This document shows, one piece after another, positions 47,506-56,587 of a stretch of DNA of 64,000 nt; position 1 is the stretch's first letter; each line of letters opens with the position of its first letter. The notes beneath the pieces are model-generated. The model was not told the DNA's origin. It made no database searches and was given only the letters and a program-made list of their open reading frames with translations. This DNA is from Xylophilus sp042867185 (GTDB lineage: Bacteria > Pseudomonadota > Gammaproteobacteria > Burkholderiales > Burkholderiaceae_C): the NCBI GenBank assembly GCA_042867185.1, contig JBHZQV010000004.1, positions 124,001 to 188,000 of the forward strand, given 5' to 3'. A program made the position numbers and the translations under genes.

Positions 47506-47865
47506 ATGCACCTCTTGCGCACCTCATCGCGACTGGCCCGTCTGGCACTGGCGTGGTTCGTGATGACCTTGTGCGTCGCGGGCGCTTCGCCGGTGGTGCA
47601 TCCGGTGGCGTTGGAGATCGTGTGCGCCGCAGGCGGCAGTGTGAAGGTCGTCGTCACCGGCGACGATGGCAGCGTGGTGGAAGTCGGGCAGCACACGCTC
47701 GATTGCTCGCTTTGTTTCGCGGCCACCATTCCTTTTGCAGATGTCGGGGGGGTGCCCGACATGCCCCAGCCGCTGGCCCATGCGCTGCAGCCGATCGCAG
47801 CCGCGCATATCGCGGCGCTGGTGGGCGCGCCATTGCCGGCCCGCGGGCCCCCGGCGCAGGTCTGA
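47506..47865 (+). CDS. DUF2946 family protein
   Basis: The 119-residue protein has a signal-like N-terminus (about 1-28), a central HTLDCSLCFA CxxC motif and a C-terminal LPARGPPAQV, all typical of DUF2946. Such proteins are usually found with copper-handling or TonB-receptor genes; none is present here, and the gene is followed by an unexplained gap. The role is not established; metal binding through the two cysteines is an inference. Confidence 0.8.
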   Translation: MHLLRTSSRLARLALAWFVMTLCVAGASPVVHPVALEIVCAAGGSVKVVVTGDDGSVVEVGQHTLDCSLCFAATIPFADVGGVPDMPQPLAHALQPIAAAHIAALVGAPLPARGPPAQV

Positions 47866-48546
47866 CGCCCGGCTGCACCCGCCCGGCCAGGTTCATCGTT
47901 TGAACCGGGCCGCGGACGCTGGCATACCGGCCCGCGCCGCCATCACGCGGCAGCCTTTTCGCCGACGCCATCCTGCTGGTTCGCACCCGTCCATGGAGTG
48001 CGGCGACGACGGCCCGCGTTGCGCGCGTTCGGGGCCTGACCGGTCCGCATGGCGGGTGTCGCAGCAAATCCGCACTTCCACCGACCGCGCTCACAGGCGC
48101 TCCTGTATTCCTTCTTCCCGGGCCTCGGCACCTGTCCGTGGCCCCCACCGGCGTCACCATGCCTTCGAACCACCACACCCTGGGTGCGCCGCAGCGCGAC
48201 GGCCTGGCCCATTTCCTCGAACTTGTCACGCATCAGGGACTGCAGGCGGTCCAGCCGTGCCGCCTGGAAAGGGCGGGCTGGACCGGGCGCCGGTGGCGTC
48301 GCGCTGCGCCGCACGGTGGAGGGAAGCCGCGAGCCTAGGGCGCAGCCTTGTCTCCGCTGGCGGGAGCAGTGCATGAGCTGCTGTAGGCCGCGCAAATGGC
48401 GGTGTCGGCCGCGGCCTGGCCGGGTAAAAATAAGTTGCTATGAAATTTATAGCTGGATGCCATGTCCCCAAGCCGGCTGCGGCTATTTTTCATCCCGATT
48501 CCGGCAGACCGGCCGGAGACGGGGTGTTCGCTCCGGCGCGGGCGGT
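47866..48546. other. Gap of about 680 bp with possible gene remnant
   Basis: No clear gene is found. On the minus strand, 47943-48374 stays open. The segment read from about 48262 to 48170 looks protein-like, with LDRLQSLMRDKFEEMGQAV and GC-ending codons. After that the reading becomes rich in rare Arg AGG codons, and another frame looks better (VWWFEGMVTPVG), as if frameshifted. A repeat copy lies at 48436-48490. I see no tRNA, terminator or convincing riboswitch. Confidence 0.4.
48436..48490 (+). repeat. Dispersed palindromic repeat, copy 7
   Basis: GCTAT-N7-ATAGC followed by a degenerate left GCC and an intact GCCGGCTGCGGCT right part. It lies in the gap downstream of the CYTH gene. Confidence 0.8.
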
Positions 48547-49017
48547 TCAGCCACCCGGGCCCCAGGCGCTGAACGGGTGGACCGCCAGGCTGGAGTTGAA
48601 ATACCGTGGGTCGCCCGTCACCTCGCGGCCGACCCAGTCGGGCAGGGCGAAGGCCTGGTTTTCCGACGCCAGCTCGATCTCGGCCACGACCAGCCCGGCG
48701 TTGTCGCCCAGGAATGCGTCCACCTCCCACGCCAGGCCGTCGTGCACGACCCGATGGCGCGTCTTCTGCACCACCGGACCGTCGCAGAGCGACAGCATCT
48801 CCTGGGCATCGGCCAGCGGCACCGGGTATTCGAATTCGGCCCGCGTGGCCCCCACCGACACGCCCTTGATGGTGAGAAAGCCCTGGTCGCCCGCGATGCG
48901 CACCCGCACCGTGCGGGCCTTGTCGCGGTTCAGGTAGCCCTGGCTGTAGCGGGTGCCGGGCGCGGCCCGCCAGGCGTCGCCGGTGACCAGGAATTTGCGT
49001 TCGATCTCGATGGCCAT
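48547..49017 (-). CDS. CYTH domain protein
   Basis: The 156-residue protein opens with the CYTH signature EIERKFLV and alternates charged beta strands (RTVRVRIAG, FLTIKG, EVDAFLGD, VAEIEL). CYTH enzymes form a tunnel that binds triphosphates with metal: tripolyphosphatases, thiamine triphosphatases or class IV adenylate cyclases. The exact activity cannot be assigned. It lies 22 bp downstream of dctA on the same strand. Confidence 0.92.
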   Translation of the reverse strand: MAIEIERKFLVTGDAWRAAPGTRYSQGYLNRDKARTVRVRIAGDQGFLTIKGVSVGATRAEFEYPVPLADAQEMLSLCDGPVVQKTRHRVVHDGLAWEVDAFLGDNAGLVVAEIELASENQAFALPDWVGREVTGDPRYFNSSLAVHPFSAWGPGG

Positions 49018-49039
49018 GGGGCGTTCTCGGCTGCGGGGC

Positions 49040-50350
49040 TCAGGGCGCGTCGGGGCCCTTGAGTTCTTCGACCGGCTCGTCGTTCAGCACCGCATGCAGC
49101 CGCTGCGCGTCGAGCTCGTCGGTCCACTTGGCGACGACGAGGGTGGCCACGCCGTTGCCGATCAGGTTGGTCAGCGCCCGCGCCTCCGACATGAAGCGGT
49201 CGATGCCCAGGATCAGCGCCAGGCCGGCCACCGGCACATGGCCGACGGCCGACAGCGTCGCGGCCAGCACGATGAAGCCGCTGCCGGTGACGCCCGCGGC
49301 GCCCTTGGAGGTGAGCAGCAGCACCGCCAGCAGCGTGATCTCCTGCACCAGCGTCATGTCGGTGTTGGTGGCCTGGGCGATGAAGACCGCCGCCATCGTC
49401 AGGTAGATCGAGGTGCCGTCCAGGTTGAACGAGTAGCCGGTCGGGATCACCAGGCCGACACAGGTCTTGTTTGCGCCCAGGCGCTCCATCTTCTCCATCA
49501 TCCGCGGCAGCACCGATTCGGACGACGAGGTGCCCAGCACGATCAGCAGCTCTTCCCGGATGTACTTGATGAACTTCCAGATGCTGAAGCCGTGGAAGCG
49601 CGCGATCGTTCCCAGCACGCCGAAGATGAACAGCAGGCAGGTGAGATAGAACACCGCCATCAGGTAGCCCAGCGACAGCAGCGAGCCGACGCCGTACTTG
49701 CCGATGGTGAAGGCCATCGCGCCGAAGGCACCGATCGGCGCCAGCTTCATGATGTAGTTGACGATCACGAAGAGCACGTGCGAGCCCTTCTCGATCACGT
49801 CGAACACCAGCGTGCCGCGGCCGCCGAAGCGGTGCAGCGCGAAGCCGAACAGCACCGCCAGCAGCAGCACCTGCAGGATCTCGCCCTTGGCGAACGCGTC
49901 GACGAAGGTGTTGGGGATGATGTTGAGCAGGAAATCGACCGTGCCCTGCATCTTGCCGGGACCGGTGTAGGCGGCGAGGGCCTTGGTGTCGAGCGTCGAC
50001 GGGTCGATGTTCATGCCAGCACCGGGCTTGAACAGGTTGACCAGCACCAGGCCCACGATCAGCGCGATGGTGCTGACCACCTCGAAGTACAGCAGCGCCA
50101 GGCCGCCGGTCTTGCCGACCTTCTTCATGTCTTCCATGCCCGCGATGCCGACCACCACCGTGCAGAAGATGATCGGCGCGATGAGCATCTTGATCAGCTT
50201 GATGAAGGCGTCGCCCAGCGGCTTCATCGATTCGCCGACCTGCGGGTAGAAATGCCCGAGCAGCACGCCGATCACCACCGCGGTGATGACCTGCAGGTAC
50301 AGCGACCGGTAGAACGGCTTCTTGGTCGCCAGGGGTGGTGCAGTGGTCAT
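49040..50350 (-). CDS. dctA: C4-dicarboxylate:H+/Na+ symporter DctA
   Basis: The 436-residue inner-membrane transporter imports succinate, fumarate and malate. It is of the DAACS family, with many helices, a serine-rich LGTSSSESVLPRMMEKME region, the PTGYSFNLDGTSIY motif and GVTGSGFIVLAATL. Length is typical of DctA. It reads towards the CYTH gene. A dctBD-type regulator is not in the window. Confidence 0.95.
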   Translation of the reverse strand: MTTAPPLATKKPFYRSLYLQVITAVVIGVLLGHFYPQVGESMKPLGDAFIKLIKMLIAPIIFCTVVVGIAGMEDMKKVGKTGGLALLYFEVVSTIALIVGLVLVNLFKPGAGMNIDPSTLDTKALAAYTGPGKMQGTVDFLLNIIPNTFVDAFAKGEILQVLLLAVLFGFALHRFGGRGTLVFDVIEKGSHVLFVIVNYIMKLAPIGAFGAMAFTIGKYGVGSLLSLGYLMAVFYLTCLLFIFGVLGTIARFHGFSIWKFIKYIREELLIVLGTSSSESVLPRMMEKMERLGANKTCVGLVIPTGYSFNLDGTSIYLTMAAVFIAQATNTDMTLVQEITLLAVLLLTSKGAAGVTGSGFIVLAATLSAVGHVPVAGLALILGIDRFMSEARALTNLIGNGVATLVVAKWTDELDAQRLHAVLNDEPVEELKGPDAP

Positions 50351-50706
50351 GGGAGGACTCCAGGAAAAGACGGCGGCGCCGGCGCTTGTGGAAGGTGGGG
50401 TGACGGCCGGCAGACAGGCACGCCGCCGCCCGGGCGGGTGGTTGGCATGCGACCGGTAATGTAGTCGCCCGGGCGCGGCGGGAAGCATTGTGCGGCTGCG
50501 GCCGCCGCGGCGCGATGCTTTCTCGCTATCGAAAACTTTAGCGTGCCCGGGCGGAGGAGCTCTGGCGGGATCGGTCGTGGCACGTGTCCACGCGGGCGGA
50601 TGCCCCCGGCTGCGGCAGGGGCCGGTGCACGCCGCTAGAATCGCGCTCCCGCGCCGGTGCCCCGCCTGCGCGGTTTCCTTTTTTCGGGGCCATGTAGAGG
50701 ACCACC
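50351..50706. other. Divergent intergenic region, dctA to BMP-type gene
   Basis: These 356 bp hold the upstream regions of two divergent genes. A degenerate repeat copy is at 50491-50542. I could not place a convincing sigma-54 or sigma-70 promoter or an operator. Confidence 0.55.
50491..50542 (-). repeat. Dispersed palindromic repeat, copy 10 (degenerate)
   Basis: On the minus strand a loose GCTA/TAGC palindrome is followed by GGCCGCAGCCGC. The order of parts fits the family, but the pairing is poor. Confidence 0.5.
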
Positions 50707-51813
50707 ATGTACAAAAACCTCGTCGCCGCGCTCGCGGCCGCCTGGGCTTTTTCCGCCGTTGTCCCCGCCGGTGCCGCGCCCGACGCGCCGCCGGCCGCAT
50801 CCCCGCCCGTCCAGGCCGCCTTCGTCTACGTGACCCCGGTCACCGCCGCGGGCTGGGTGCGCCAGCACGAGGACGCGCGGCAGGCGGTGCAGCGCGCGCT
50901 CGGCAGCCGGGTGCAGACCCGCTTCGTCGAGGACGTGGCCGAGGGCGCCGACGCGGAGCGGGTGATCCGCGACCTGGCGCAGCAGGGCAACCGCATCATC
51001 TTCACCCCCAGCTTCGGCTACATGGAGCCGACGCTCAAGGTCGCGCGCGATTTTCCCGGCGTGAAGTTCGAATCGATCACCGGCTACAAGCAGGCGCCCA
51101 ACGTGGCGACCGCCAACGCCCGTTACTACGAAGGCCGCTACCTGGCCGGCATCGCCGCCGCCAGGATGAGCCGGACCCACATCGCCGGCTATGTGGCGGG
51201 CTTCCCGATCCCCGAGGTGCTGCAGGGCATCAACGCCTTCGCCCTCGGCATGCGCTCGGTCGATCCCCGGGCGCAGGTCCGGGTGGTGTGGCTCGACGCC
51301 TGGTTCGATCCGCCGAAGGAGCGCGACGCGGCCATGGCCCTGTTCGACCAGAACGCCGACGTCGTCGCCTTCCACACCGGCTCCACCGCCGTCATGGCCG
51401 CGGCGCAGGAACGCGGCAAGTGGGCCGTCGCCTACCACTCCGACATGCGCAGCATCGCCCCCGATGCGCAGATCGCCGCCGTCACCCACCAGTGGGGCGA
51501 CTACTACACCCGCCGGGTGCAGGCGGTGATCGACGGCACGTGGACCAGTGGCAACCTCTGGGGCGGGGTGAAGGAGGGCATGGTCCGCGTCGGCGATTTC
51601 GGCCGCAAGGTGCCCCAGCAGGTGCAGGCCGAAGTCCTGGCCCGCCAGAAAGACATCGCCGCCGGCACCCTCCAGCCCTTCCGCGCCGCCGTCGCCGACA
51701 TCCGCGACAACACCGGCACGGTGGTGATAGTCAAGGGCACCCAGCTGTCGGACGAGCAGATATTGAAGATGAACTGGCTGGTCGAGGGCGTGCAGGGAAG
51801 GGTCGGGCGCTGA
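50707..51813 (+). CDS. BMP family ABC transporter substrate-binding protein
   Basis: The 368-residue protein has a signal peptide (to about residue 23, AGA-AP) and a PnrA/BMP (Med-like) periplasmic binding fold with NRIIFTPSFGYMEPTLK and the SITGYKQAPN and GVKEGMVRVGDFG stretches. BMP proteins bind nucleosides or purines. Its guanine-deaminase neighbour 78 bp downstream suggests that it brings in purines (inference). No permease or ATPase subunit accompanies it here. Confidence 0.88.
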   Translation: MYKNLVAALAAAWAFSAVVPAGAAPDAPPAASPPVQAAFVYVTPVTAAGWVRQHEDARQAVQRALGSRVQTRFVEDVAEGADAERVIRDLAQQGNRIIFTPSFGYMEPTLKVARDFPGVKFESITGYKQAPNVATANARYYEGRYLAGIAAARMSRTHIAGYVAGFPIPEVLQGINAFALGMRSVDPRAQVRVVWLDAWFDPPKERDAAMALFDQNADVVAFHTGSTAVMAAAQERGKWAVAYHSDMRSIAPDAQIAAVTHQWGDYYTRRVQAVIDGTWTSGNLWGGVKEGMVRVGDFGRKVPQQVQAEVLARQKDIAAGTLQPFRAAVADIRDNTGTVVIVKGTQLSDEQILKMNWLVEGVQGRVGR

Positions 51814-51891
51814 GCGCACCGCTCCTGGACGCATACGGCCTATTGAAGGCGCCGTATGCGCCCGGCCCGCCGTTTGCTTAAAGTGCGTTCC

Positions 51892-53193
51892 ATGATCCAC
51901 GCCTACCGCGCCGCACTCCTCCGTTTCGCCGACGACCGCTCCGCCCTCTACGAAGAAGACGGGCTGCTGGTGGTGGGCCCCGACGCCGCGGGCCGACAGG
52001 TGGTGCTGGCCGCCGGCGCCTACGGCGCGGTGGCGCCGCGGTATCCGCAGGTGCCGGTGGAGCACCTGCCGGGCCGCATCCTGGCGCCGGGTTTCGTGGA
52101 CATGCACATCCACTATCCGCAGACCGACATCGTCGGTGCCCCGGCCGAGGGGCTGCTGCCCTGGCTGGAGACCTACACCTTCCCGCACGAATCGCGCTTC
52201 GACGATCCGGCCTTCGCGGCCGAGGTGGCCGGTTTCTTCGCCGACGAGCTGCTGCGCAACGGCGTGACCACCGCGCTGACCTTCGCCACCTCGCATCCGC
52301 AGTCGGTCGATGCGCTGTTCGCCGAGGCGCAGCGCCGGCAGATGCGGCTGATCACCGGCAAGGTGCTGCAGGACCGCCATTCGCCCGACGGCGTGCGCGA
52401 CCGCACCGAGCAGAGCCTGCAGGACACCGAATCGCTGATCCGCAAATGGCACGGCGTCGACCGCCTGGGCTATGCGATCACCCCCCGCTTCGCACCCACC
52501 AGCACCGAGGCGCAGCTGCGCGGTGCGGGCGACATCGCGGCGCAATATCCCGATACCTGGATCCAGTCGCACGTCGCCGAGAACCTGGGCGAGATTGCCT
52601 GGGCGCGGGAGCTGTTTCCCCGGTCGCGCAGCTACCTGGCGGTGTACGACGATTTCGGCCTGATGCGGGAGCGGGCCGTGTACGCCCACTGCATCCATTT
52701 CGACGACGACGACCGCGCCCTGATGCGCGATCGCCGCACCGTGGCCGCGGTCAGCCCCACCAGCAACCTGTTCCTGGGCAGCGGCTTCTTCGACTATGCC
52801 GGCGCCGACCGGGTCGGCTTCGGCTACGGGCTGGCCAGCGACGTGGGCGGCGGCACCAGCTTCAGCCCTTTCGCCACCATGCTGGCCGCCTACTACGTCG
52901 GCCGCGAAGGCCAGACCAAGCCGGGCCTGAGCCTGTCGCCGCAACATCTCTGGTGGCAGCACACCGCGGGCGCCGCGGCGGCGCTGGGCCTGGGCGGCAC
53001 CATCGGCAGCCTGCAGCCGGGCACCGAGGCCGACTTCGTGGTGCTGAACCCGAAGGCCACGCCGCTGCTGGCCCGGCGCACCGGCCAGGCGCAGAACCTC
53101 GACGAGCTGCTCTTCGCGATGATCGTGCTGGGCGACGACCGGCTGATCGAACGCACCGTCGTCTCGCAGGCGCTGGCGGCTGGTTCTGCATGA
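51892..53193 (+). CDS. guaD: Guanine deaminase
   Basis: GuaD converts guanine to xanthine. The 433-residue amidohydrolase has the metal-binding GFVDMHIHYPQ (about 62-72), the SHVAEN and HCIHFDD metal-ligand segments, and GLASDVGGGTSFS. I start it at 51892 (MIHAYRA) since the conserved part begins there. Its TGA stop lies inside a repeat copy at 53191-53243. It is probably co-transcribed with the BMP-type binding protein. Confidence 0.93.
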   Translation: MIHAYRAALLRFADDRSALYEEDGLLVVGPDAAGRQVVLAAGAYGAVAPRYPQVPVEHLPGRILAPGFVDMHIHYPQTDIVGAPAEGLLPWLETYTFPHESRFDDPAFAAEVAGFFADELLRNGVTTALTFATSHPQSVDALFAEAQRRQMRLITGKVLQDRHSPDGVRDRTEQSLQDTESLIRKWHGVDRLGYAITPRFAPTSTEAQLRGAGDIAAQYPDTWIQSHVAENLGEIAWARELFPRSRSYLAVYDDFGLMRERAVYAHCIHFDDDDRALMRDRRTVAAVSPTSNLFLGSGFFDYAGADRVGFGYGLASDVGGGTSFSPFATMLAAYYVGREGQTKPGLSLSPQHLWWQHTAGAAAALGLGGTIGSLQPGTEADFVVLNPKATPLLARRTGQAQNLDELLFAMIVLGDDRLIERTVVSQALAAGSA

Positions 53194-53243
53194 AAAGTGG
53201 CTGCAGCCGGCGTTCCGCGACAGCCTATAGCTATCAAAAAAGG
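53191..53243 (-). repeat. Dispersed palindromic repeat, copy 8 (3' end of guaD)
   Basis: On the minus strand ATAGC, GGCTGTC-N7-GCCGGCTGCAGCC. The first half of the AGCTAT palindrome is partly lost. The guaD stop codon is the first part of the repeat. Confidence 0.78.
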
Positions 53244-53322
53244 AGCGGACGCCGGTAAGATCGGCAGGTTCGCCGGTGCGACAATCGCCGGCTTTGTTTC
53301 CTCTGCCGAAGGCCCGTCTTCC

Positions 53323-53889
53323 ATGACCATCAAAAGCGACAAGTGGATCCGCCGCATGGCCGAGCAGCACGGCATGATCGAGCCGTTCGAGCCGGCCCAG
53401 GTGCGCCAGAACGGCGACAAGAAGATCATCAGCTACGGCACCAGCAGCTACGGCTACGACATCCGCTGCGCGCCCGAGTTCAAGGTCTTCACCAACATCC
53501 ACAGCACGGTGGTGGACCCGAAGAACTTCGACGAGAAGAGCTTCGTCGACATGCACGGCGACTACTGCATCATCCCGCCCAACAGCTTCGCGCTGGCGCG
53601 CACCGTCGAGTACTTCCGCATTCCCCGCAACGTGCTGACGATCTGCCTGGGCAAGAGCACCTACGCCCGCTGCGGAATCATCGTCAACGTCACGCCGTTC
53701 GAGCCCGAGTGGGAGGGCTACGTGACGCTCGAGTTCTCCAACACCACACCGCTGCCGGCCAAGATCTACGCTGGCGAAGGCTGCGCCCAGGTGCTGTTCT
53801 TCGAAAGCGACGAGGTTTGCGAGACCAGCTACAAGGACCGGGGCGGCAAGTACCAGGGCCAGCACGGCGTGACCCTGCCGCGCGCCTGA
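53323..53889 (+). CDS. dcd: dCTP deaminase
   Basis: Dcd converts dCTP to dUTP for thymidylate synthesis. The 188-residue protein has SSYGYDIRCAPEF, GKSTYARCGIIVNVTPFEP with the catalytic Glu, and the C-terminal GGKYQGQHGVTLPRA. The ATG at 53323 gives the standard MTIKSDKWIRRMA start. Confidence 0.97.
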   Translation: MTIKSDKWIRRMAEQHGMIEPFEPAQVRQNGDKKIISYGTSSYGYDIRCAPEFKVFTNIHSTVVDPKNFDEKSFVDMHGDYCIIPPNSFALARTVEYFRIPRNVLTICLGKSTYARCGIIVNVTPFEPEWEGYVTLEFSNTTPLPAKIYAGEGCAQVLFFESDEVCETSYKDRGGKYQGQHGVTLPRA

Positions 53890-54021
53890 CGAGGCGCCAT
53901 CGGGCCCCGACACGGTCGGCGGCCGCCGCTTTCGGATTTGTCCTACGCGTCGATACGAAGTCTGCCCTGGGTGCAAGTTAGGTAACAAAATAGCATGGCG
54001 GCATTCCAGCAGGAGGCCCCC

Positions 54022-54384
54022 ATGTCCGCATTCAAACAAATCGCCCAGCTCGTCGACGCACCCCTCGCCATCGTGGTGGGCTCGGTCGGCGCGGTGCTGA
54101 TCGCCATCCAGCTCGGCGCCGTCGGCATGGTGGCGCAGGCCCAGGTCGACAAGGCCCACGAGCGTGACGCCCAGGTACAAGAACAGCGGATCGCGGTAGC
54201 GCACTGCCTGGGCGCGCAAGGCACCGGCGGACATGCCGCCTGCGTCCGGACCCCACTGGAGCGGTCGCCGGCAGTGGGCGATACCCGGGTCACGACGCTG
54301 GCCGTCTCATCGGTCGCCGCGCAGCGCGCGGTGGTCGCCGGCGATGTGGGCCTGGTGCCGGTGGGCTACACCTATAGCCGCTGA
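54022..54384 (+). CDS. Small membrane-anchored hypothetical protein
   Basis: I do not recognise a family. The 120-residue product has one hydrophobic segment (about 16-38, LAIVVGSVGAVLIAIQLGAVG), a short coiled stretch with KAHERDAQVQEQ, two cysteines (CLG and AAC) and a C-terminus ending VPVGYTYSR. A strong AGGAGG at 54011-54016 fixes the ATG at 54022; an earlier in-frame ATG at 53995 lacks such a site. It is followed by a strong terminator. Confidence 0.65.
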   Translation: MSAFKQIAQLVDAPLAIVVGSVGAVLIAIQLGAVGMVAQAQVDKAHERDAQVQEQRIAVAHCLGAQGTGGHAACVRTPLERSPAVGDTRVTTLAVSSVAAQRAVVAGDVGLVPVGYTYSR

Positions 54385-54421
54385 GATTCGGCGACGCTGG
54401 CCAGCGTCGTTCGATGGCGAA

Positions 54422-54453
54422 GCAAAACGCCGACCAGATGGTCGGCGTTTTGC
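54422..54453. terminator. Bidirectional terminator
   Basis: A perfect 14-bp stem GCAAAACGCCGACC/GGTCGGCGTTTTGC with loop AGAT lies between convergent genes; the A- and T-runs fall within the stem. Confidence 0.9.
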
Positions 54454-54471
54454 ATGGGGGCGCAGAAGCGA

Positions 54472-55308
54472 TCAGCGGGTCTGGCTGAAAGCGATCAGGT
54501 CGGCATTCAGCTGGTCCTTGTGGGTGATGAAGACGCCGTGCGGCGCGCCGTCGTAGCGCTTGTATTCGGCCGACGGCAGCGCCTTGGCGGCCTGGTCGCC
54601 GCTGGCGGCCGGCGGCACCGTTTGGTCGTCGGTGCCGTGGATGATCAGCGTCGGCACCGTGATCTTCGCCAGATCGGCGCGGAAATCGGTCTCGCTGAAG
54701 GCACGCACGCAGTCGACCGTCGCCTTGGGAGACGCAGGCAGCGCCAGGCCCTGCGCCCATTGCAGCGTGGCGGCGCTGACCGGATGGCTCAGCAGGCCGA
54801 CGCCGAAGAACTTCTTGCCGAAGCCTTCCAGGAAACCGGGCCGGTCGCCTTGCAGGCCCTCGACCATGCCATCGAACACGCTTTTGTCCACGCCGCTCGC
54901 GTTGTCGGCCGTCTTCAGCAGGTACGGCGTGACGGCGCTCATCAACACGACGGCGCCGACGCGGCTCTGCCCATGGCGGCCGATGTAGCGGGCCACTTCG
55001 CCGCCGCCCATCGAGAAGCCGACCAGCACCGCGTCCTTGACGTCCAGGTGTTCCAGCAGGGCGTGCAGGTCGTCGGCCAGGGTGTCGTAGTCGTAGCCGC
55101 TCCAGGGCTTGGAGGATTCGCCGAAGCCGCGGCGGTCGTAGGCGATCACCCGCAGGCCGTGCTTCGGCAGCTCGGCCAGCTGGTACTCCCACGACTTGTG
55201 CGACAGCGGCCATCCGTGGATCAGCACGACCGGTCGGCCTTGGCCGAGGTCGACATAGTGCAGGTCTACGTTCTCGCCGGCCGTGCCCGGAATGGTCAGG
55301 ATGCTCAT
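54472..55308 (-). CDS. Alpha/beta hydrolase, non-heme haloperoxidase-like
   Basis: The 278-residue protein matches cofactor-free haloperoxidase/esterase enzymes: VVLIHGWPLSHKSWEYQ, YDRRGFGESSKPW, nucleophile Ser99 in GFSMGGGEV, Asp in IIHGTDDQTVP and His in APHGVF. Such enzymes act as esterases or perhydrolases; the physiological substrate is unknown. It is convergent with the small membrane protein. Confidence 0.88.
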   Translation of the reverse strand: MSILTIPGTAGENVDLHYVDLGQGRPVVLIHGWPLSHKSWEYQLAELPKHGLRVIAYDRRGFGESSKPWSGYDYDTLADDLHALLEHLDVKDAVLVGFSMGGGEVARYIGRHGQSRVGAVVLMSAVTPYLLKTADNASGVDKSVFDGMVEGLQGDRPGFLEGFGKKFFGVGLLSHPVSAATLQWAQGLALPASPKATVDCVRAFSETDFRADLAKITVPTLIIHGTDDQTVPPAASGDQAAKALPSAEYKRYDGAPHGVFITHKDQLNADLIAFSQTR

Positions 55309-55570
55309 GGAAACCTTTCTGGTGGAGATCGATAGCGTGGGCAGGGTGGAGGTCGCCGCACGCGGAAATGAATTGTCGAAAACCCGGCCCGGCGGCGCTG
55401 TGGGGCGTTGTCGCCGGCGGCGGTAGTCTCGGTACCTACCGCGAGGGTCGGCCGCCACCGACCTGGACGCTGCGCCAATTGCTACGGAAGGAAACCCCCG
55501 GGGGTGGGCCGGACCGCCGCCGCTACCATCGGCGCTTCGCCGGGCCCCTGTCCCGGCGCAGGAGCTACGC

Positions 55571-56455
55571 ATGCGCTGGGAAGGCAACGAACAATCCGAC
55601 AACGTCGAGGACCGGCGCGACGAGGGCGGCGGCGGGGGTGGCCGCGGTTTCGGCTTCGGGGGCCGCAGCATCGGTATCGGCACGATCGCGGTCGCGCTCA
55701 TCGGTGGCTGGGTGCTCGGCATCAACCCGCTGACCATGCTCGGCATGCTCAGTGGGGGCTCGCCGGCGCCGCAGGTCCAGCAGCAGGGGCCGGCCCACGC
55801 GCCGCCCGCCAACGACCAGCAGGCGGCTTTCGTCTCGACCGTGCTGCGCAACACCGAAGAGGTCTGGGGCCAGATATTCAAGGAGCAGGGCGGCAGCTAC
55901 CAGCCCGCGCGCCTGGTGCTCTTCCGGGGTGCCACGCCCACGGCCTGCGGAACCGGCCAGTCGGCCATGGGCCCGTTCTACTGCCCGGGCGACAAGAAGG
56001 TCTACATCGACCTGGCCTTCTACGACACGCTCAAGACCCAGCTGGGCGCCCCCGGGGAATTCGCCCAGGCCTATGTGATCGCCCACGAGATCGGCCACCA
56101 CGTGCAGGACGAGCTGGGCATCACCGCCAAGGTCGATGCGCTGCGCGGCCGCCAGAGCCAGTCGCAGAACAACGCGACCAGCGTGCGGGTCGAACTGCAG
56201 GCCGACTGCTTCGCCGGCGTCTGGGCCCAGCGCTCGCAGCAGTCCAAGCAGTGGCTCGATCCGGGCGACATCGCCGCCGCGATGAATGCCGCCGAGAAGA
56301 TCGGCGACGACACGCTGCAGCGTTCGGCGGGCCGCGCGGTGGTGCCCGACAGCTTCACCCACGGCTCCAGTGCCCAGCGCCAGCGCTGGTTCAACACCGG
56401 CTACCAGAGCGGCGACATCAAGACCTGCGACACCTTCAATACGCGCAATCTTTAG
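55571..56455 (+). CDS. ypfJ: Neutral zinc metallopeptidase (YpfJ family)
   Basis: The 294-residue protein has a Gly-rich N-terminus, one membrane helix (about 34-58), and a zinc-peptidase-like domain with HEIGHH at 172-177 and a later VELQADCFAG glutamate. Family name and length agree with YpfJ-type proteins, whose role is unknown; the body faces the periplasm by the positive-inside pattern. A repeat copy begins at its stop codon. Confidence 0.92.
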   Translation: MRWEGNEQSDNVEDRRDEGGGGGGRGFGFGGRSIGIGTIAVALIGGWVLGINPLTMLGMLSGGSPAPQVQQQGPAHAPPANDQQAAFVSTVLRNTEEVWGQIFKEQGGSYQPARLVLFRGATPTACGTGQSAMGPFYCPGDKKVYIDLAFYDTLKTQLGAPGEFAQAYVIAHEIGHHVQDELGITAKVDALRGRQSQSQNNATSVRVELQADCFAGVWAQRSQQSKQWLDPGDIAAAMNAAEKIGDDTLQRSAGRAVVPDSFTHGSSAQRQRWFNTGYQSGDIKTCDTFNTRNL

Positions 56456-56511
56456 TCGAAAGCGGCTGCAGTCGTTGTCTGGCAAAGGCCGTCAGCTATC
56501 GAAAGAATAGC
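56455..56511 (-). repeat. Dispersed palindromic repeat, copy 9
   Basis: On the minus strand GCTAT-N7-ATAGC, then GGCCTTT and a right part ending CTGCAGCC. It begins at the ypfJ stop and lies upstream of rhlE. Confidence 0.78.
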
Positions 56512-56587
56512 ATGTGCCGCCGCGGCGGCCGGCCACCGCGCTCCGGTTGACGCGGGTCCGCACAGCAGTGCGACAATAGAAGGCTTC

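Noticed and set aside
48020..48170. Cobalamin riboswitch on the minus strand
   Set aside because: GGTGCC, GGGAA and CCTGTGAGCG-like pieces occur in roughly the right order, but the CCCCGCAACTG core and a proper B12 box are missing, and no suitable gene lies downstream.
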